DNA of 64,000 nucleotides, from NCBI GenBank assembly GCA_022432975.1, contig CM039505.1, forward strand, positions 23,877,825 to 23,941,824, given 5' to 3'. Each line of letters starts with the position of its first letter. The first letter of the stretch is position 1. The translations under genes were made by a program, and so were the position numbers. Source of the DNA: Begonia masoniana (lineage: Eukaryota > Streptophyta > Magnoliopsida > Cucurbitales > Begoniaceae). The notes beneath the pieces are model-generated. The model had not been told where the DNA came from. It did not search any database and saw nothing but the letters and a program-made list of their open reading frames with translations. Below, one piece after another: positions 1 through 12,693 of the stretch.

Positions 1-1086
1 CATCTACCGATCGCTATGTGCAATTCACGTGTTCACTTAATACACCTTCCAATAGAGAACATCTATCGGTGGATGCAAGCTTATACATCTCTTCATACAT
101 CTTCCGATAGGGGACATCTATCGGTAGATGCAATTTTCTAACATCAACCGATGGAGTACAGCTACCTGTGAGCATAGCTATGCACAGACTTCTAACTTCA
201 TTGACTAATCACTCTTATAAATGAAAACTAGAGGCTCATCCAAAATACCTTTAGTGGAAGACTTAACAGCAGGTCATTTAATAATCCAAATACAAGGAAT
301 CTCACTAACACAAAACAAACATCAGACAACTAAAACCTACTTAATATCCTTGTGATCTAGGGACCTATTGGCCGGAAGTCTTAATACATTCACTTACCTG
401 GTGTCCTTCGCAAATGGAAAACTCCTTTCAAATCTTCTTCACCTGAATCATTTCACATTACCATGTTAAAATAAAATCCTAATAATGCTAACCAAAATCA
501 TCCTAATGCTTATCCTACTCATATTTTCTACATTCATCAGCCGAGCACCTTGTGTGCGTGGATTAAATTTCTACAATCTAAATAACCAGATTCAACTCAG
601 TAACTAATCGCATACAGCTATCTAAATGACCAGAATCAATTCGGAACTGTCTTTACTAAATGCGTATTCGAAATGACCCTATTATTACTCCGCCATTAAA
701 GAATCTGCAACCTCGGGTTCTAATTGGAAACAGAGTTCAAATAGATAACTCGTAACTGCATTTACTGAGTCTTACCTGGTAAGCTGAGTATCGGCGACAA
801 CGAAGGAGAATCGGCTGTTGATGAAGAAGGCTACCTGCTGGGAGAGAGGGTTCTGGGAGAAGGGAAATCGCTGAGAGTAAATGTGTCGGCTACAGTGAGG
901 TTTAATTGGGGTTTAAGGTTTCCACTTTCTACTTATACCAGATAAGTTCCTCCCTAATTACAATTCTGCCACTACAATAGAAATCCAATAAGCTTTGGCA
1001 TATAATTATTAGATAAAAGGTCAAATAAAGAGGTGACCGTTAATTCTGTTAAGAAAATCACCTGACTGAGAATGTCGGGTGTTACA
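1..1086 (-). repeat. T1 3' LTR, truncated by window start and internally deleted
   Basis: It matches the 5' LTR from 6143 to 7961 and ends with the same TGTTACA. Base 1 corresponds to 6143. About 730 bp present in the 5' LTR (roughly 6430-7160) are missing here; the join is near 285, where both edges carry ATCC. The 45-nt splice-flanked segment is at 398-442. Confidence 0.9.
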
Positions 1087-1100
1087 TCCACCCCTCCTTA
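1087..1100 (-). other. T1 polypurine tract
   Basis: Directly right of the 3' LTR. On the minus strand it reads AAGGAGGGGTGGA, the expected plus-strand primer site. Confidence 0.8.
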
Positions 1101-1127
1101 AACAAAATTTTCGTTCCCGAAAATTGA

Positions 1128-4100
1128 TCAAACGAAGAGCTCCGGATATTTGTCCAACATATCTTGCTGTCATTCCCATGTGGCTTCTTCAACTCCGTGG
1201 TTTGACCATAAGACCCTAACCAAAGGAATTTCCTTATTCCTCAAAGTCTTTACTGCAGATTCCAAAATTTGCACTGGCTTCTCTTCATACGCTAATGCTG
1301 GCTCAATTTCGACATCCACTGGCTTAACCACATGTGTAGGATCTCGTATGCATTTTCTCAACATAGACACGTGAAAAACATTGTGAACTTTCTCCAGTGA
1401 AAGAGGCATTTGCAGTCTATAAGCTGTGCTGCCGATCCTTTCCAAGACAGGGAATGGTCCAACGAATCGCGGGTTAAGCTTTCCCTTCTTGCCAAATCTA
1501 AGTACTCCCTTAAATGGTGAAATCTTTAAAAATACATCTTCTCCGACGGAGAACTCCAAATCTCTCCTCTTTTGGTCTGCATAACTTTTCTGTCGGCTTT
1601 GCGCAGTAATCATTCTTTTCCTAATAATGGCAATCTTGTCAGACATCTGTTGCAAGATCTCGGGGCCTAGGAGTTTTGCTTCACCGACCTCATCCCAGTA
1701 CAAAGGTGACCTGCACTTTCTGCCATAAAGTGCTTCATAAGATGTCATACCTATGGTGGACTGGTAGCTATTGTTGTAAGCAAACTCAATCAAGGGCAGG
1801 TATCGACTCCACGACGCCTGAAACTCTAACACACAAGCCCTTAACATATCTTCAAGTATCTGAATAGTCCTCTCTGACTGACCGTCGATTTGAGGGTGGA
1901 AGGCGGTACTGAAGGATAAATTTGTTACTAATGTGCCTTGCAAACTTTGCCAAAACCTTGAGGTGAATCGAGGATCACGATCGGAGACAATAGTTAAGGG
2001 AATCCCATGCAATCTGATAATCTCTTGAATGTACAGGTTAGCAAGCTGGTTCATTGAAAATGTCATTCTTACTGGCATAAAATGCACATATTTTGTCATT
2101 CTGTCTACCACAACCCAAATACTATCATGTCCTTTGATTGTCTTTGGTAATCCTACTACAAAATCCATGGCAATGTTTTCTCACTTCCATTCAGGAATCG
2201 GTAAGGGTTGAAGAGTACCTCGTGGGCGTTGGTGTTCTGCTTTAACTTGTTGGCAAATCAAGCATGACTCTACAAACTTGGCCACATCCCTCTTTAAGTT
2301 TGGCCACCAATAATGTAGCTTCAAGTCCCGATACATCTTGGTGCTACCCGGATGCACAGAAAAGTGGAAGAATGAGCTTCAGCCAAGATCAATTCACGCA
2401 ACTCCTTAACACTCGGAATGTACTATCGATCCCTAAATTTCAAAATACCGTCATTAGAGAGGTTGAACTCAGAGGAGGCGTCCTTTAACTTACTCATCAT
2501 ACTAATATTCTCCTTTGAATCCATTTGTTGTGCCTCTCTGATCTTATCCAGAATGGTTGGTTGAATGGTTAGAGTAGCAAGTAGGTTCGACAACTCAGGA
2601 ACTAACTCCAATTCGAACTTTTGAACTTCCTGCCTCAAAGGTACAGATATGGCTGATAATGCGGGTTGCATTGTCTTTGACATTCTGCTTAATGCATCAG
2701 CCACAGCATTGGCCTTACCTGGATGATACTAAATCTCAAAGTCATAATCATTAACAAATTCTAACCAACGTCTCTGTCTCATATTTAATTCCTTTTGGGT
2801 GAATAGGTACTTCAGGCTTTTATGGTCAGAAAACACCTCACACTGCTGACCATACAAGTAGTGCCTCCATATCTTTAGTGCAAACACAATAGCAGCTAAC
2901 TCCAAATCGTGAGTGGGGTAGTTCTGCTCATAACTCTTCAGCTGTCTAGAGGCATACGCTACAACCTTACCATCTTGCATCAAAACACACCCCAGACCAA
3001 TTTTTGATGCATCACAGTAAACACTAAACTTCCCTTCTTCAGTTGGAAGAGTCAAAAGCGAGGCTGATGTCAACTTCAGTTTAAGTGTCTGGAAGCCGTC
3101 TTCGCAAGCTTCGGTCCAAGAGTACTTGGTGTCCTTCCTTGTTAAATTAGTTAAAGGCTTAGCTATCATCGAAAAATCCCTTAATAAACTTCCTATAATA
3201 GCCTGCCAAACCAAGAAAACTACGGACTTCGCTGGCATTTCTTGGCTATGGCTAGTCCTTAACAGCTTGAATCTTGGTTGGATCTACTGATATGCCCTCA
3301 GCAGAGATGACATGGCCTAAGAAGTTAACCTTATCCAGCCAGAATTCACACTTGGACAATTTGGCATAAAGTTGTTGCTGTTTCAGGGTTGTCAAAACTA
3401 CTCTTAAGTGTTCTTCGTGGTCAGCTTCAGTCCGTGAGTATATAAGAATATCGAATACAATTACAAACTTGTCCAAATATTCACGAAACACACGGTTCAT
3501 CAAATCCATAAAAGCTGCAGGTGCATTGGTTAATCCAAACGACATCACAAGGAATTCATAATGTCCATAACGGGTCCTAAAAGCTATCTTAGGTATATCT
3601 TCCTCCTTAACTTTCAGTTGGTAGTACCCCGAACGCAAGTCAATCTTTAAAAACACTTTAGCTCCTTGTAATTGGTCAAACAAGTCGTCAATTCGGGGCA
3701 AGGGTACTTATTCTTAATTGTCAGCTTGTTCAGTTCTCGGTAATCTATGCACATCCTTAGGGAACCATCTTTCTTCTTAACGAATAACACAGGTGCACCC
3801 CAGGGAGAACTACTAGAGCGTATAAATCCCTTATCTACTAATTCCTGTAGTTGAACTTTTAATTCCTTCAGCTCAACAGGTGCCATGCGATAGGGGTTCT
3901 TAGATACGGGTAAAGCCTCGGGATATGTATCGATTACAAACTCTATTTCTCGATCAGGTGGTAATCCTGGCAAATCATCCAAAAATGCCTCAGGGAATTC
4001 TCGGACAATAGGAATATCTTGTAATTCTATCATATTCTTCACCCGAACATCCATTATACTAGCTAGGTAACTCTCACAGCCGCTATTCAATATCCGCTGA

Positions 4101-4539
4101 GTTTCTAGTGAGTATATAATCGGTATTTTACTTATCTTAAGGATAGCTTGAAAGGTATACTGATCTCCATTCGGGGGTCTGAATTCAACCAAACCAGACC
4201 TACAACTTATCGCGGCATGGTGTCTGAATAACCAATCCATTCCCAGTATAACTTCATACCCCTCCATGTCAATTACTATTAATTCTGCATATAACTTCTT
4301 ATCTCCTAAAGACACAATATCACCTCTCAATATCTGCTCAGAATACAAGGACTTTCCTGATGGTAACTTTACACTATATGGCCTATCTGCTGGTAAGTAC
4401 TCTAACTTATGCTTACACGCAAATAAGATTGCGATAAATGACTGTGTGGCTCCCGTGTCTACAAGTGTATAAGCAGAAACACCGCAGATCATAATCATAC
4501 CTGTGATGACCGTATGCTGCATGGTATCTTCATCTTCCA
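1128..4539 (-). pseudogene. T1 pol: protease, RT, RNase H, integrase, chromodomain (broken)
   Basis: The order on the minus strand is: protease with the DTGAT active site near 4455; RT from about 3890; RNase H ([10 protein letters not shown], about 3000); integrase HHCC finger around 2230-2400; integrase core 1700-2168; chromodomain ending in NHGVEEATWE. Breaks: a one-base loss near 3705 in the RT; a six-base loss near 3450 that turns the catalytic FIDDIL into FDIL and removes one of the two metal-binding aspartates; TAG stops replacing W and Q in KDWPQP near 3235-3250; and a TGA at 1167-1169, where the related T2 copy has an Arg CGA codon, cutting the chromodomain tail before the normal end near 1128. 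Confidence 0.9.
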
Positions 4540-5543
4540 TCATAGCAAAGACTCGGGGCATTACTCTTGCTCGATTTGGGTCAGGTGGCATGGGGCAGTC
4601 TTTGACTATATGTCCAACTTTATCACATCTGAAGCAACGGCCAGAATGTAACTTGCACTCGCCATGGTGGTTCTTTTGGCAGTTTGAGCATAAGGGGGCT
4701 AATGGTCGTTTTCCCTTCCCTTGGTCATCATTTGGATTGAAGGGTCTCTTTATGCCTTGCTGCTGTTGTTATGGTCCCCTGTTCTGTTGCGGCTGCCATC
4801 CTTTGTTCTGACGTGGTGGTGGCTGAGTTTCCTTCGTGAACTTCCTTGGCTGCTCACACTGAGCATTTGCTGTCATCTCAGCCTCTTCCAGTTCCAAGGC
4901 CTTAGCCGTCACTTCGCCATAAGGTACGTTGTGTATTCCAGCAGTCTTTACTCTCATATACAAACTCGGCTTCATTCCTTTAACAAATTGGTAAATCCTA
5001 TCCTCATCATCCTCAACCAATTGGGGAGCAAACCGTGATAAAACATCAAATTTGCATATGTAATCCGTCACAGAGCCAGTTTGTCGCAGATTCATGAACT
5101 CCTTCTTCTTGTTGGCCCGAACAGTCCTATTGAAGTACTTGTCAAAGAAGGCAGTCTTAAACATTTCCCAGGGTCATAGCTCCTGCATTAGTGGTGTTCT
5201 GGATTGAATCCCACCAATGTCTTGCACTCAATTCCAAATGAAAGACAGCATATGTGACCTTATCCCCTTCGTCAACCTTTGCATACTTAAAGATGTCCTC
5301 CATCTTTCGAATCCATTCCTCAGCATAAATAGGATCCGAAACATGTCCATTAAATACCGGGGGTCGAAGCCGGTGGAAACGCTCACCCCCATGATCATGA
5401 GTTGCATTCGTACTGGCGTTGCCTTGTTCCTCTCTAGTGGTCACAAGCTGTTCAATTTGGCGTGATTGACGAATAACTAATTCTGTCAGCTGAGCAATAG
5501 TGTTACTATCCACATTGTCTTCTCTCTATTGACCTCTCACCAT
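4540..5543 (-). pseudogene. T1 gag (broken)
   Basis: Capsid/nucleocapsid precursor. The ATG is at 5541-5543 (MVRGQ), followed at once by an in-frame TAG; the frame re-opens at MDSNTIAQLTELV. The retrotransposon-gag core (EEWIRKMEDIFKYA, RHWWDSIQ) runs from about 5400 to 5000. There is a one-base insertion near 5172 and a TAA at about 4766, apparently from CAA. The CCHC zinc knuckle [14 protein letters not shown] at 4595-4636 is intact. Gag and protease are in the same frame, so it was one gag-pol ORF. The ATG is the one used by T2-T4. Confidence 0.85.
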
Positions 5544-5553
5544 TTTGGGATTC

Positions 5554-5613
5554 CTAAACAATAATCATAACATATCTTAACTTAATGACATTGCTAAAAT
5601 CATAAACACTTAC
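5554..5613 (-). other. Candidate 60-nt leader intron just upstream of T1 gag
   Basis: Between primer site and gag ATG, the minus strand reads ACT then GTAAGTGTT at the left edge and TGTTTAG then GAAT at the right edge, ten bases before the ATG. The same donor and acceptor occur at the same place in T2, T3 and T4. Splicing is inferred. Confidence 0.45.
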
Positions 5614-5687
5614 AGTTGCTGGAGTGTACGCAGGTGGCAATCTGTGCTGGGAGGCAGTCTGCAGAATCGATTTTAGAACCTGGTTTT

Positions 5688-5699
5688 GCTTTGATACCA
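5688..5699 (-). other. T1 primer-binding site (initiator Met tRNA)
   Basis: The minus strand reads TGGTATCAAAGC, one base from the standard TGGTATCAGAGC, four bases after the LTR end. Confidence 0.8.
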
Positions 5700-5703
5700 T
5701 AAT

Positions 5704-7961
5704 TGTAACGACCCAATTGGAGTCGCCACGTAATTCATAACTTAACCTCTTAATCAATCGGTTCTTACTTCATGCACCTCGTTCATTATTAGTGTTATAT
5801 TTTTTTTAAAAACATCTCCCAAGCTGCATCTGCCGATGGAGTCATAGACTCACATCGACCGATGGTCACGTGCCCACCACGCGACACATCTGTTTTTCAA
5901 ACATCTCATAGACTACATCTGCTGATGGAGTAATAGGCTCACATCGTCCGGTGGCAAAACATCTTCCGGTTACTAGACGACAAAATAGTTCTCCCATCAA
6001 TCGGTATTTTGAATACCTTACATATACCGATCCCTAGACGACAAGATAACTCCTATATCATCCGGTATTTGAAACACCTTACATCTACCGATCGCTAGAC
6101 GACAAAATAACTCCTATATCATCCGGTATTTGAAATACCTTACATCTACCGATCGCTATGTGCAATTCACGTGTTCACTTAATACACCTTCCGATAGAGA
6201 ACATCTATCGGTGGATGCAAGCTTATACATCTCTTCATACATCTTCCGATAGGGGACATCTATCGGTGGATGCAATTTTCTAACATCAACCGATGGAGTA
6301 CAGCTATCTGTGAGCATAGCTATGCACAAACTTCTAACTTCATTGACTAATCACTCTTATAAATGAAAACCAGAGGCTCATCCAGAATACCTTTAGTGGA
6401 AGACTTAACAGCAGGTCATTTAATAATCCTTATAATCAATCCCAGACTCAGTAGTCAACCAGACAATTTCAAAACTCAATATTATAAAAATAAACTCATC
6501 CTGCTTAAACTACCATATTCTTAATCATAATAAAATCATAAAGCATTAACCAAGGATCTCAATCGCCATCCAGCCACGGAATTGCACCCTGAACACCTTC
6601 CAGCAACCCGACTCAGACATCATCATTAGCTTTGGAATCCTCACCTGATATCTCGTCACCTACATCATGAGGTTTAAACTATAAGTCTAATGCTTAGTAA
6701 AGAATGCAATGCTAACATGTATACGTAAATGCATAGTTACAATATAATCATGTTCATGATCGTTTCATGCTCTTTTCTTGTTCTTATTCGTGTTCTTGTT
6801 CATCACTTTCATCATATGGATTAAGAGAGGATTTGTGCTGTAAAGGGGGGAATGACAGTGCAAGTGTACATAGTCCCTTTCGGGCCATATTCATGGTCCT
6901 TCTCTTTGGACAGTGACATACGCCAAACCGCCCCCAACCCTCACTTAATCCGATTGCATAAGTTTCATATTCGTTGTCATATCTTGTTCATGGGGAAAAC
7001 ATGCTCATAAAACATTTTCATATGCTTGAACAGTAAATCATGATGCATGACATGGATGCTCTTGAATCATCAAACTATAGAAGGTATCATACTAGAACAG
7101 TCGACTACACAGACTCTACCAGAACGTCTCATAACAAAACTCTCAACATCCATAAATCATCCAAATACAAGGAATCTCACTAACAAAAAACAAACATCAG
7201 ACAACTGAAACCTACTTAATATCCTTGTGATGTAGGGCCCTATTGGCCGGAAGTCTTAATACATTCACTCACCTGGTGTCCTTCGCAAATGAAAAACTCC
7301 TTTCAAATCTTCTTCACCTGAATCATTTCACATTACCATGTTAAAATAAAATCCTAATAATGCTAACCAAAATCATCCTAATGCTTATCCTACTCATATT
7401 TTCTACATTCATCAACCGAGCACCTTGTGTGCGTGGATTAAATTTCTACAATCTAAATAACCAGATTCAACCCAGTAACTAATCGCATACAGCTATCTAA
7501 ATGACCAGAATCAATTCAGAACTGCCTTTACTAAACACGTATTAGAAATGACCCTATTATTACTTCGCCATTAAAGAATCTGCAACCTCGGGTTCTAACT
7601 GGAAATAGAGCTCAAAGAGATAACTCGTAACTGCATTCACTGAGTCTTACCTGGTAAGCTGAGTATCGGCGAGAACAAAGGAGAATCGGCTGTTGATGAA
7701 GAAGGCTACCTGCTGGGAGAGAGGGTTCTGGGAGGAGGGAAATTGCCGAGGGTAAATGTGTCGGCTACAGTGAGGTTTAATTGGGGTTTAATGTTTCCAC
7801 TTTCTACTTATACCAGATAAGTTCCTCCCTAATTACAATTCTGTCACTACAATAGAAATCTAATAAGCTTTGGCATATAATTATTAGATAAAAGGTCAAA
7901 TAAAGAGGTGACCGTTAATTCTGTTAAGAAAATCACCTGTCTGAGAATGTCGGCTGTTACA
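5704..7961 (-). repeat. T1 5' LTR, 2258 bp
   Basis: On the plus strand it begins TGTAACGACCC and ends TGTTACA. In coding order it holds: a TATA box at 7804-7812; a donor CAG/GTAAGA near 7650; the 45-nt segment at 7273-7317 bounded by AG and GTGAGT; the conserved CTTATAGTTT...GATGTAG block near 6670; and, toward its coding end (about 5820-6300), many copies of a CATCTACCGAT-like motif in both orientations. Confidence 0.9.
7804..7812 (-). promoter_or_regulatory. T1 LTR TATA box
   Basis: TATAAGTAG about 150 bp inside the coding 5' end of the LTR. The other LTRs of this lineage have a TATA box in the same place, so U3 is short and most of the LTR would be transcribed leader. Confidence 0.5.
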
Positions 7962-8672
7962 TCAGGAAAATAAGAGAGAGAGAAAAGGGGGGAGCTCGGT
8001 AAACATTACTTTTCTTGTAATCTCCGATAATGTTACACACGATACTATAGCATTATGAAAATATTTGTTTTCTTGATTTTCTAATAAAACTTTGTTACTT
8101 GAGTTTTGGGCCGTGGACGTAGGATAGTTTTGTCTTAACCACGTAAATATGTGATTTTGATTTCTTTTTAATTCTTTTTTATTAATTCTCACATGTTTCA
8201 CAAAATTCCATAAATATAATGAATTAAGATAATTACATATATGATCATTATTGTATTGAAATTCAGTATTCGAACATTCTAATCTAATGTGAACCTCATA
8301 TCTTGAGAAATCCAGAACCTATCAACAACGCGAAATAAACAACAGAATCACCATGTGATGCAAGAAAATAAAAAAACTAGACCCTGATCAAGCTTAGCCG
8401 ATAGAATCGTAGTGGTCAATTTAGGAGCTTGACCCGAGCCACACTTGTTGGCTGAAACAAAGTTATCAAAGATTGTCTATCAAGTCAATACTTGATAAAG
8501 ATCAAGTTCTTCACAAAGAACTTAAGAGAAGAATTCTCACGACTTTCAAGAGGCTAAAAATGAATTTTTATTAATCTTCAAATATGTAAACAAGGTCTAA
8601 CTCATATGTTTAAATAAGCAAAATGTTTAAAAATATGGAAATAATAAATAAAAAATTAAAGTAGATAGAAGT
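7962..8672. other. AT-rich flank between T1 and chromovirus A
   Basis: No ORF, LTR or repeat recognised. The last five bases, GAAGT at 8668-8672, form one side of the probable target duplication of A. Confidence 0.6.
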
Positions 8673-9862
8673 TGACGTGCTTCAATCTATGGAAACTTGT
8701 GTGGCAACACAAGCACTAATCACCAAGGTTCCCAAGATTCCAATAGACAGTAAATAATGCAAAATAGGTCCAAATACTCTGAAATTTTAATATGAGCTTA
8801 CCTAGTATGTGTGTGAAACACCTTGAAACTTTCAGAGGAATATTTCTTGTGGTTGGAAAGTTATGCATAGAATAATCAAGCTTGCTCAAAACTATCCAAA
8901 AAACTGCTAAGTTGGCCGGGAGAGGGTAAACTTCTAGGCAACACAAATTTTGCTGTATAACTTAAAATGACTTAAAAATTAAACACCATCTTACTTGGTG
9001 TGTGGATAAAAGACCCTGAAAATTTTAAGGATTGGTTCGTGGTGGACAGAAAGTTATGAAAATGGGAAGGCCTGCTGGTTCAGAAGGTGATAAAATGTCC
9101 ATCTCTCGGGTTTATGGTCCTTCTAGGGAAAGAACACTCCAACATGCGATGAATCAGAGTTTCTGCTCTTTTTCTATGGTTTCTACCCTCCAAGAAGGCA
9201 GAGAAAATAGCAATAATAAGAGCTTCCAAGTATACTCACAAACTTGGAAGACAATGTTGCCTAAGGTGCTCAGCTTTGACTCACCGGCACAATGGGATTT
9301 GAGACTCGAATAGGCTGGATTTTTTGAAGGCAAGCTTCAGCTTTTCATTCAAAACATCCTATCTACTATAGCAGCTAAAGAGGGTTAAATACCTCCTCCA
9401 ATTAAAATTAGTTTCAGCTCACAAAAAGGAGGAAGAAGGGTCTAGAAAGCGCGCGCCAGTTCGACCACCTCATCAGCTGAGTACACTCCTCCTTGCATCT
9501 GCTCTCTCCCATGATCACATGTACTTTCTCCTCTTCAAATGCAGCTCATTCTCCCACTAAAAAGTGTTCAACCATGCATTCAATGCAAACATAGAAATAA
9601 ACTAAGGAGTATTTTGAAAGAAAATATAAAAAATGTGCTAGATTACAACATTTGTCAAAAGGAAAATAAATTCCTCCTTCAACAATTGGTGTGGCTAAGA
9701 GTTGGCTCCCAAGTTAGCACATGGAGAGGCTTCTCCAAGTCTAGGGTGCTTGGCTCCTACTTCAAGTCTTCAAAATAGTCGTCTCCTGCAAAAAGAACAA
9801 ACTTGTTAGAAAGATGGTCAGTCTTGGCTCGGGATCGTGTCATTGGCCCCCTTGGCATATCA
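8673..9862 (-). repeat. Chromovirus A 3' LTR, 1190 bp
   Basis: Closely matches 59672-60898 along its length. In coding sense its first ~200 bp continue the pol frame (MPRGPMTRSRAKT) before a stop, so the end of pol lies in the LTR. Confidence 0.85.
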
Positions 9863-12354
9863 TCCTCCTCGGGTGATTAAGGATTTGACCTCAAATCTGA
9901 GGGCTCACCATTCTCCAGGTCTCCTTCTTCTCCATTGTATGGGGATAGGTCTTGGATATTGAAAGTGGCAGATACTCCATAGTCTCCCGGTAACTCAAAC
10001 TTGTAAGCGTTATTGTTGATCATTTTTAATCACCTTGAATGGACCATTGGCTCTTGGGAGTAACTTAGACTTTCGTTGTTTGGGAAACCCTCCCTTCCTT
10101 AGGTGAAGCCAAACTAGGTCCCCCTCATTGAAGATAATCTTCTTTCTCCCTCAATTGGCTTGCCTGGCATACATTTTGTTTGTCCTCATAATGGTCTTTC
10201 TCACCTTCTCATGCATGCTCTTGACTTGCCTCGGCCTTGCTTACTCCCATAAGGTTGGCGAGGTCTTTTGTAGGTAATGGTACAAGGTCCAACGATGTAA
10301 GTGAATTGAAACCGTACACTACCTCGAATATAGTCATTTGAGTAGAGTAATGTATGCTCCTATTATAAGCAAACTCAATGTATAGGGAGTTGAACATCCT
10401 AATCGGTGAGTCTCATGCCCACTATGCTCCTCAACAAGGTACCCAAGGTTCTATTTACAACTTTGGTTTGACAATCCGTTTGAGGGTAGGAAAGATGTGC
10501 TAAAAAGAACCTTAGTACCAAGTTTTCTCCATAGTGTTTACTAGAAAGAACTTAGGAACTTTGTGTCCCTATCTGACACGATAGGTTTAGGAACTCTATG
10601 CAAACAGACCACTTCCTTGAAAAACAATTCAGCTATGAGGATGGAGTCATCCGTCTTGGAGTAAGCTAAGAAATGTGTCATCTTTGAAAACCGATCTACG
10701 ACCACCATAATTGATTCCTTAGCCCGAGCAGTACAAAAAAGTCCCAAAATAAAATCCATACTAATTTCATCCCAAGGATGACTCGGCACGGGCAATGGCA
10801 AATAGAGCTCTTGAGGAAGTAATCGACTCTTGGCATTTTTACAAATAATACACTTCTCTAATACTCGATGCACATCCCATAGTAGATGAAGCCAATAGAA
10901 ATGCTCCTTGATCATTTCTAAAGTATTCTTTTCCCCAAAATGACTAGATAAACCGCCACTATGTACTTCCTTGATTAGGGATTCCCGAATGCCCCTACTA
11001 GAAACACATAATTTACCTCCCACGAAGAGATAGCCATCCACTAGGTGGTAGTCTCCTTTGGCCTTGTCTTGACACTTAACATACAAAGGGTCAAAGTCGT
11101 GGTCCTCAACATAACTACTCTTGATCCAATCGAAACCAAAAAACTTGGTGCTTAGCTCGGTCAAAAGAACGTACCGTCTAGATAAGGTGTCGGCCACCAC
11201 ATTAGTCTCTTCCTTCTTATATTTGATGATGTAAGGGTATCGTTCAAGGACTTTTACCCATTTGGCATGCCTCCTATTCAACTTTCCTTGGCTCTTTATG
11301 TGCTTGAGCGCTTGATGATCGGTGTGGATGATGAAGTCCTTGGAAAGGAGATAATGTTGCCAAACTTCAATAGCTTAAATGACTGGCAAAAAACTCATTG
11401 TCATATGTTGAATAGTTGAGGGTGGCTTCTTTAAGCTTCTCACTAAAATATGCAAATGGCTTTCCCTCTTGCATGACCAATGCTCTGATCTCCAACCCAG
11501 ATGCGTCACATTCGATCTCGAAAACTTTGTTGAAATCAGGGAGCATAAGAACGAGTGCATGATATAATTTCTCCTTTATCGACTCAAAGCTTTGTTGGAA
11601 AGCTTGAGTACATTGAAACTCCTTTTCTTTTTTAGTACAATCGATAATAAGGGTCATAATTGAACTAAAATCCTTGATGAACATTCGATAGAAGGAAGTT
11701 AATCTATGGAGACTCCGCACTTCTGAAATCCCCTTAGGAACCGGCCATTCCTTGATGACTTCCATATTAGACTCATCCACGTCCATACCATCCTTGGTGA
11801 TGATGAAACCAAGAAAATACACCCTCTCTTGAGCAAAAGAACACTTCCTGAGATTCCCAAAAAAGTTTAGCACTTCTAAGAGTTTCAAAAAAGGCTCCAA
11901 GATGCTCTAAGTGGGATGCAAAGTGCGAACTGTACACCAAAATCTCATCGAAGTAGACCACTATAAACTTGCCCAAAAAATCCTTGAGGACATAGTGCAT
12001 AAGTCTCATAAAGGTGATAGGAGAATTGGAAAGACCGAAAAACATCACTAGCCACTCGAAAAGTCCATACTTGGTCTTGAAAGCCGTCTTTCAGTCATCT
12101 CCTTCCTTCACTCGTATTTGGTGGTAGCCACTTTTCAAATCCACCTTGGAAAAATAAGAAGCTCCAGTAAGCTCATATAGCATATCTTCGAGCCTTAGAA
12201 TAGAAAATTGGTACTTGATGGTGATTTGATTGATGGTTTGGTACTAGAAGGGTGGGTATGGCACACGGGCTCATTGTTCCCCGGATGTAACCCTTCTCTA
12301 GCCAACTTTTCTACATTGACTTTGCAACTCCTTAGTTTTCTCCGGGTTCATTCT
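9863..12354 (-). pseudogene. Chromovirus A pol: RT to integrase (broken, N-terminal part lost)
   Basis: The minus strand shows: RT from 12354 to about 11770 with GLSNSP and the active-site box reading YFDEILVYS (the E codon at 11944-11946 replaces the second catalytic Asp); RNase H (IECDASGLEI, about 11510); integrase HHCC finger (HSGGLSSH, then CIIC) around 10850-10980; the integrase core with D in MDFILG and SDRDTKF, and E in TIFEVVYGF near 10330; then a C-terminal tail through the polypurine tract (9863-9870, minus GAGGAGGA) into the LTR. Several frameshifts separate the pieces. Protease and the RT N-terminus are missing: element B starts at 12355 and no A protease is found beyond it. Confidence 0.85.
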
Positions 12355-12413
12355 TGATATGCTTTGGGTTACTCAAACTAATGAAACACAAATAAACCCA
12401 AGCAACTCAAAAG
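12355..12413 (-). repeat. Element B 3' LTR, left fragment
   Basis: TGATATGCTTTGGGTTACTC matches the 5' LTR start at 43819 for about 60 bp, until T2 begins. About 110 bp present at 43880-43960 are missing between this fragment and the one right of T2. Confidence 0.75.
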
Positions 12414-12693
12414 TATTATGTGATGGCATTTTTGTAAATATGTCAAATCAAGTCCGTTTTGCGAAAAGAAAGCGTCATTAAAATCCTAACGATTAATTGG
12501 AATAATGCTTAATTCTGAGTAATTAAGTTTCTCGTAATATAAAGGACGTTTTAGTAAAAATAGTAAATGAGGTCCGATTTGCGAACGAACAGTTTTAATA
12601 AATCTCAAATAATAAGTTGGACTTATTGGTGAAATAAGGATATTTGGTGGAATCGAATAGCTAGTTAATTAACGAAACAAGCGACGAAACGAA

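Larger units (their letters stand above)
1..7961 (-). mobile_element. T1: degenerate Tekay/Del-like Ty3/gypsy retrotransposon, left end outside window
   Basis: Reading the minus strand, the order is 5' LTR (5704-7961), primer-binding site, gag, protease, RT, RNase H, integrase with chromodomain, polypurine tract, and a 3' LTR truncated by the window start. The integrase wording (MDFVVGLPKT, YEALYGRKCRSPLYWDE) and the long LTRs fit the Tekay/Del chromoviruses. The coding region is broken by several frameshifts and stops, so the copy is not autonomous. The bases after the 5' LTR are TCAGG; the other flank is not visible, so no target duplication can be tested. Confidence 0.93.

Noticed and set aside
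1150..1374. Plus-strand ORFs antisense to T1 pol
   Set aside because: Shadows of the integrase reading frame on the minus strand.
9032..9313. 93-codon plus-strand ORF in chromovirus A LTR, with a relative at 60173-60412
   Set aside because: It lies antisense in the LTR, differs in frame and length between the two LTRs, and has no recognisable domain.
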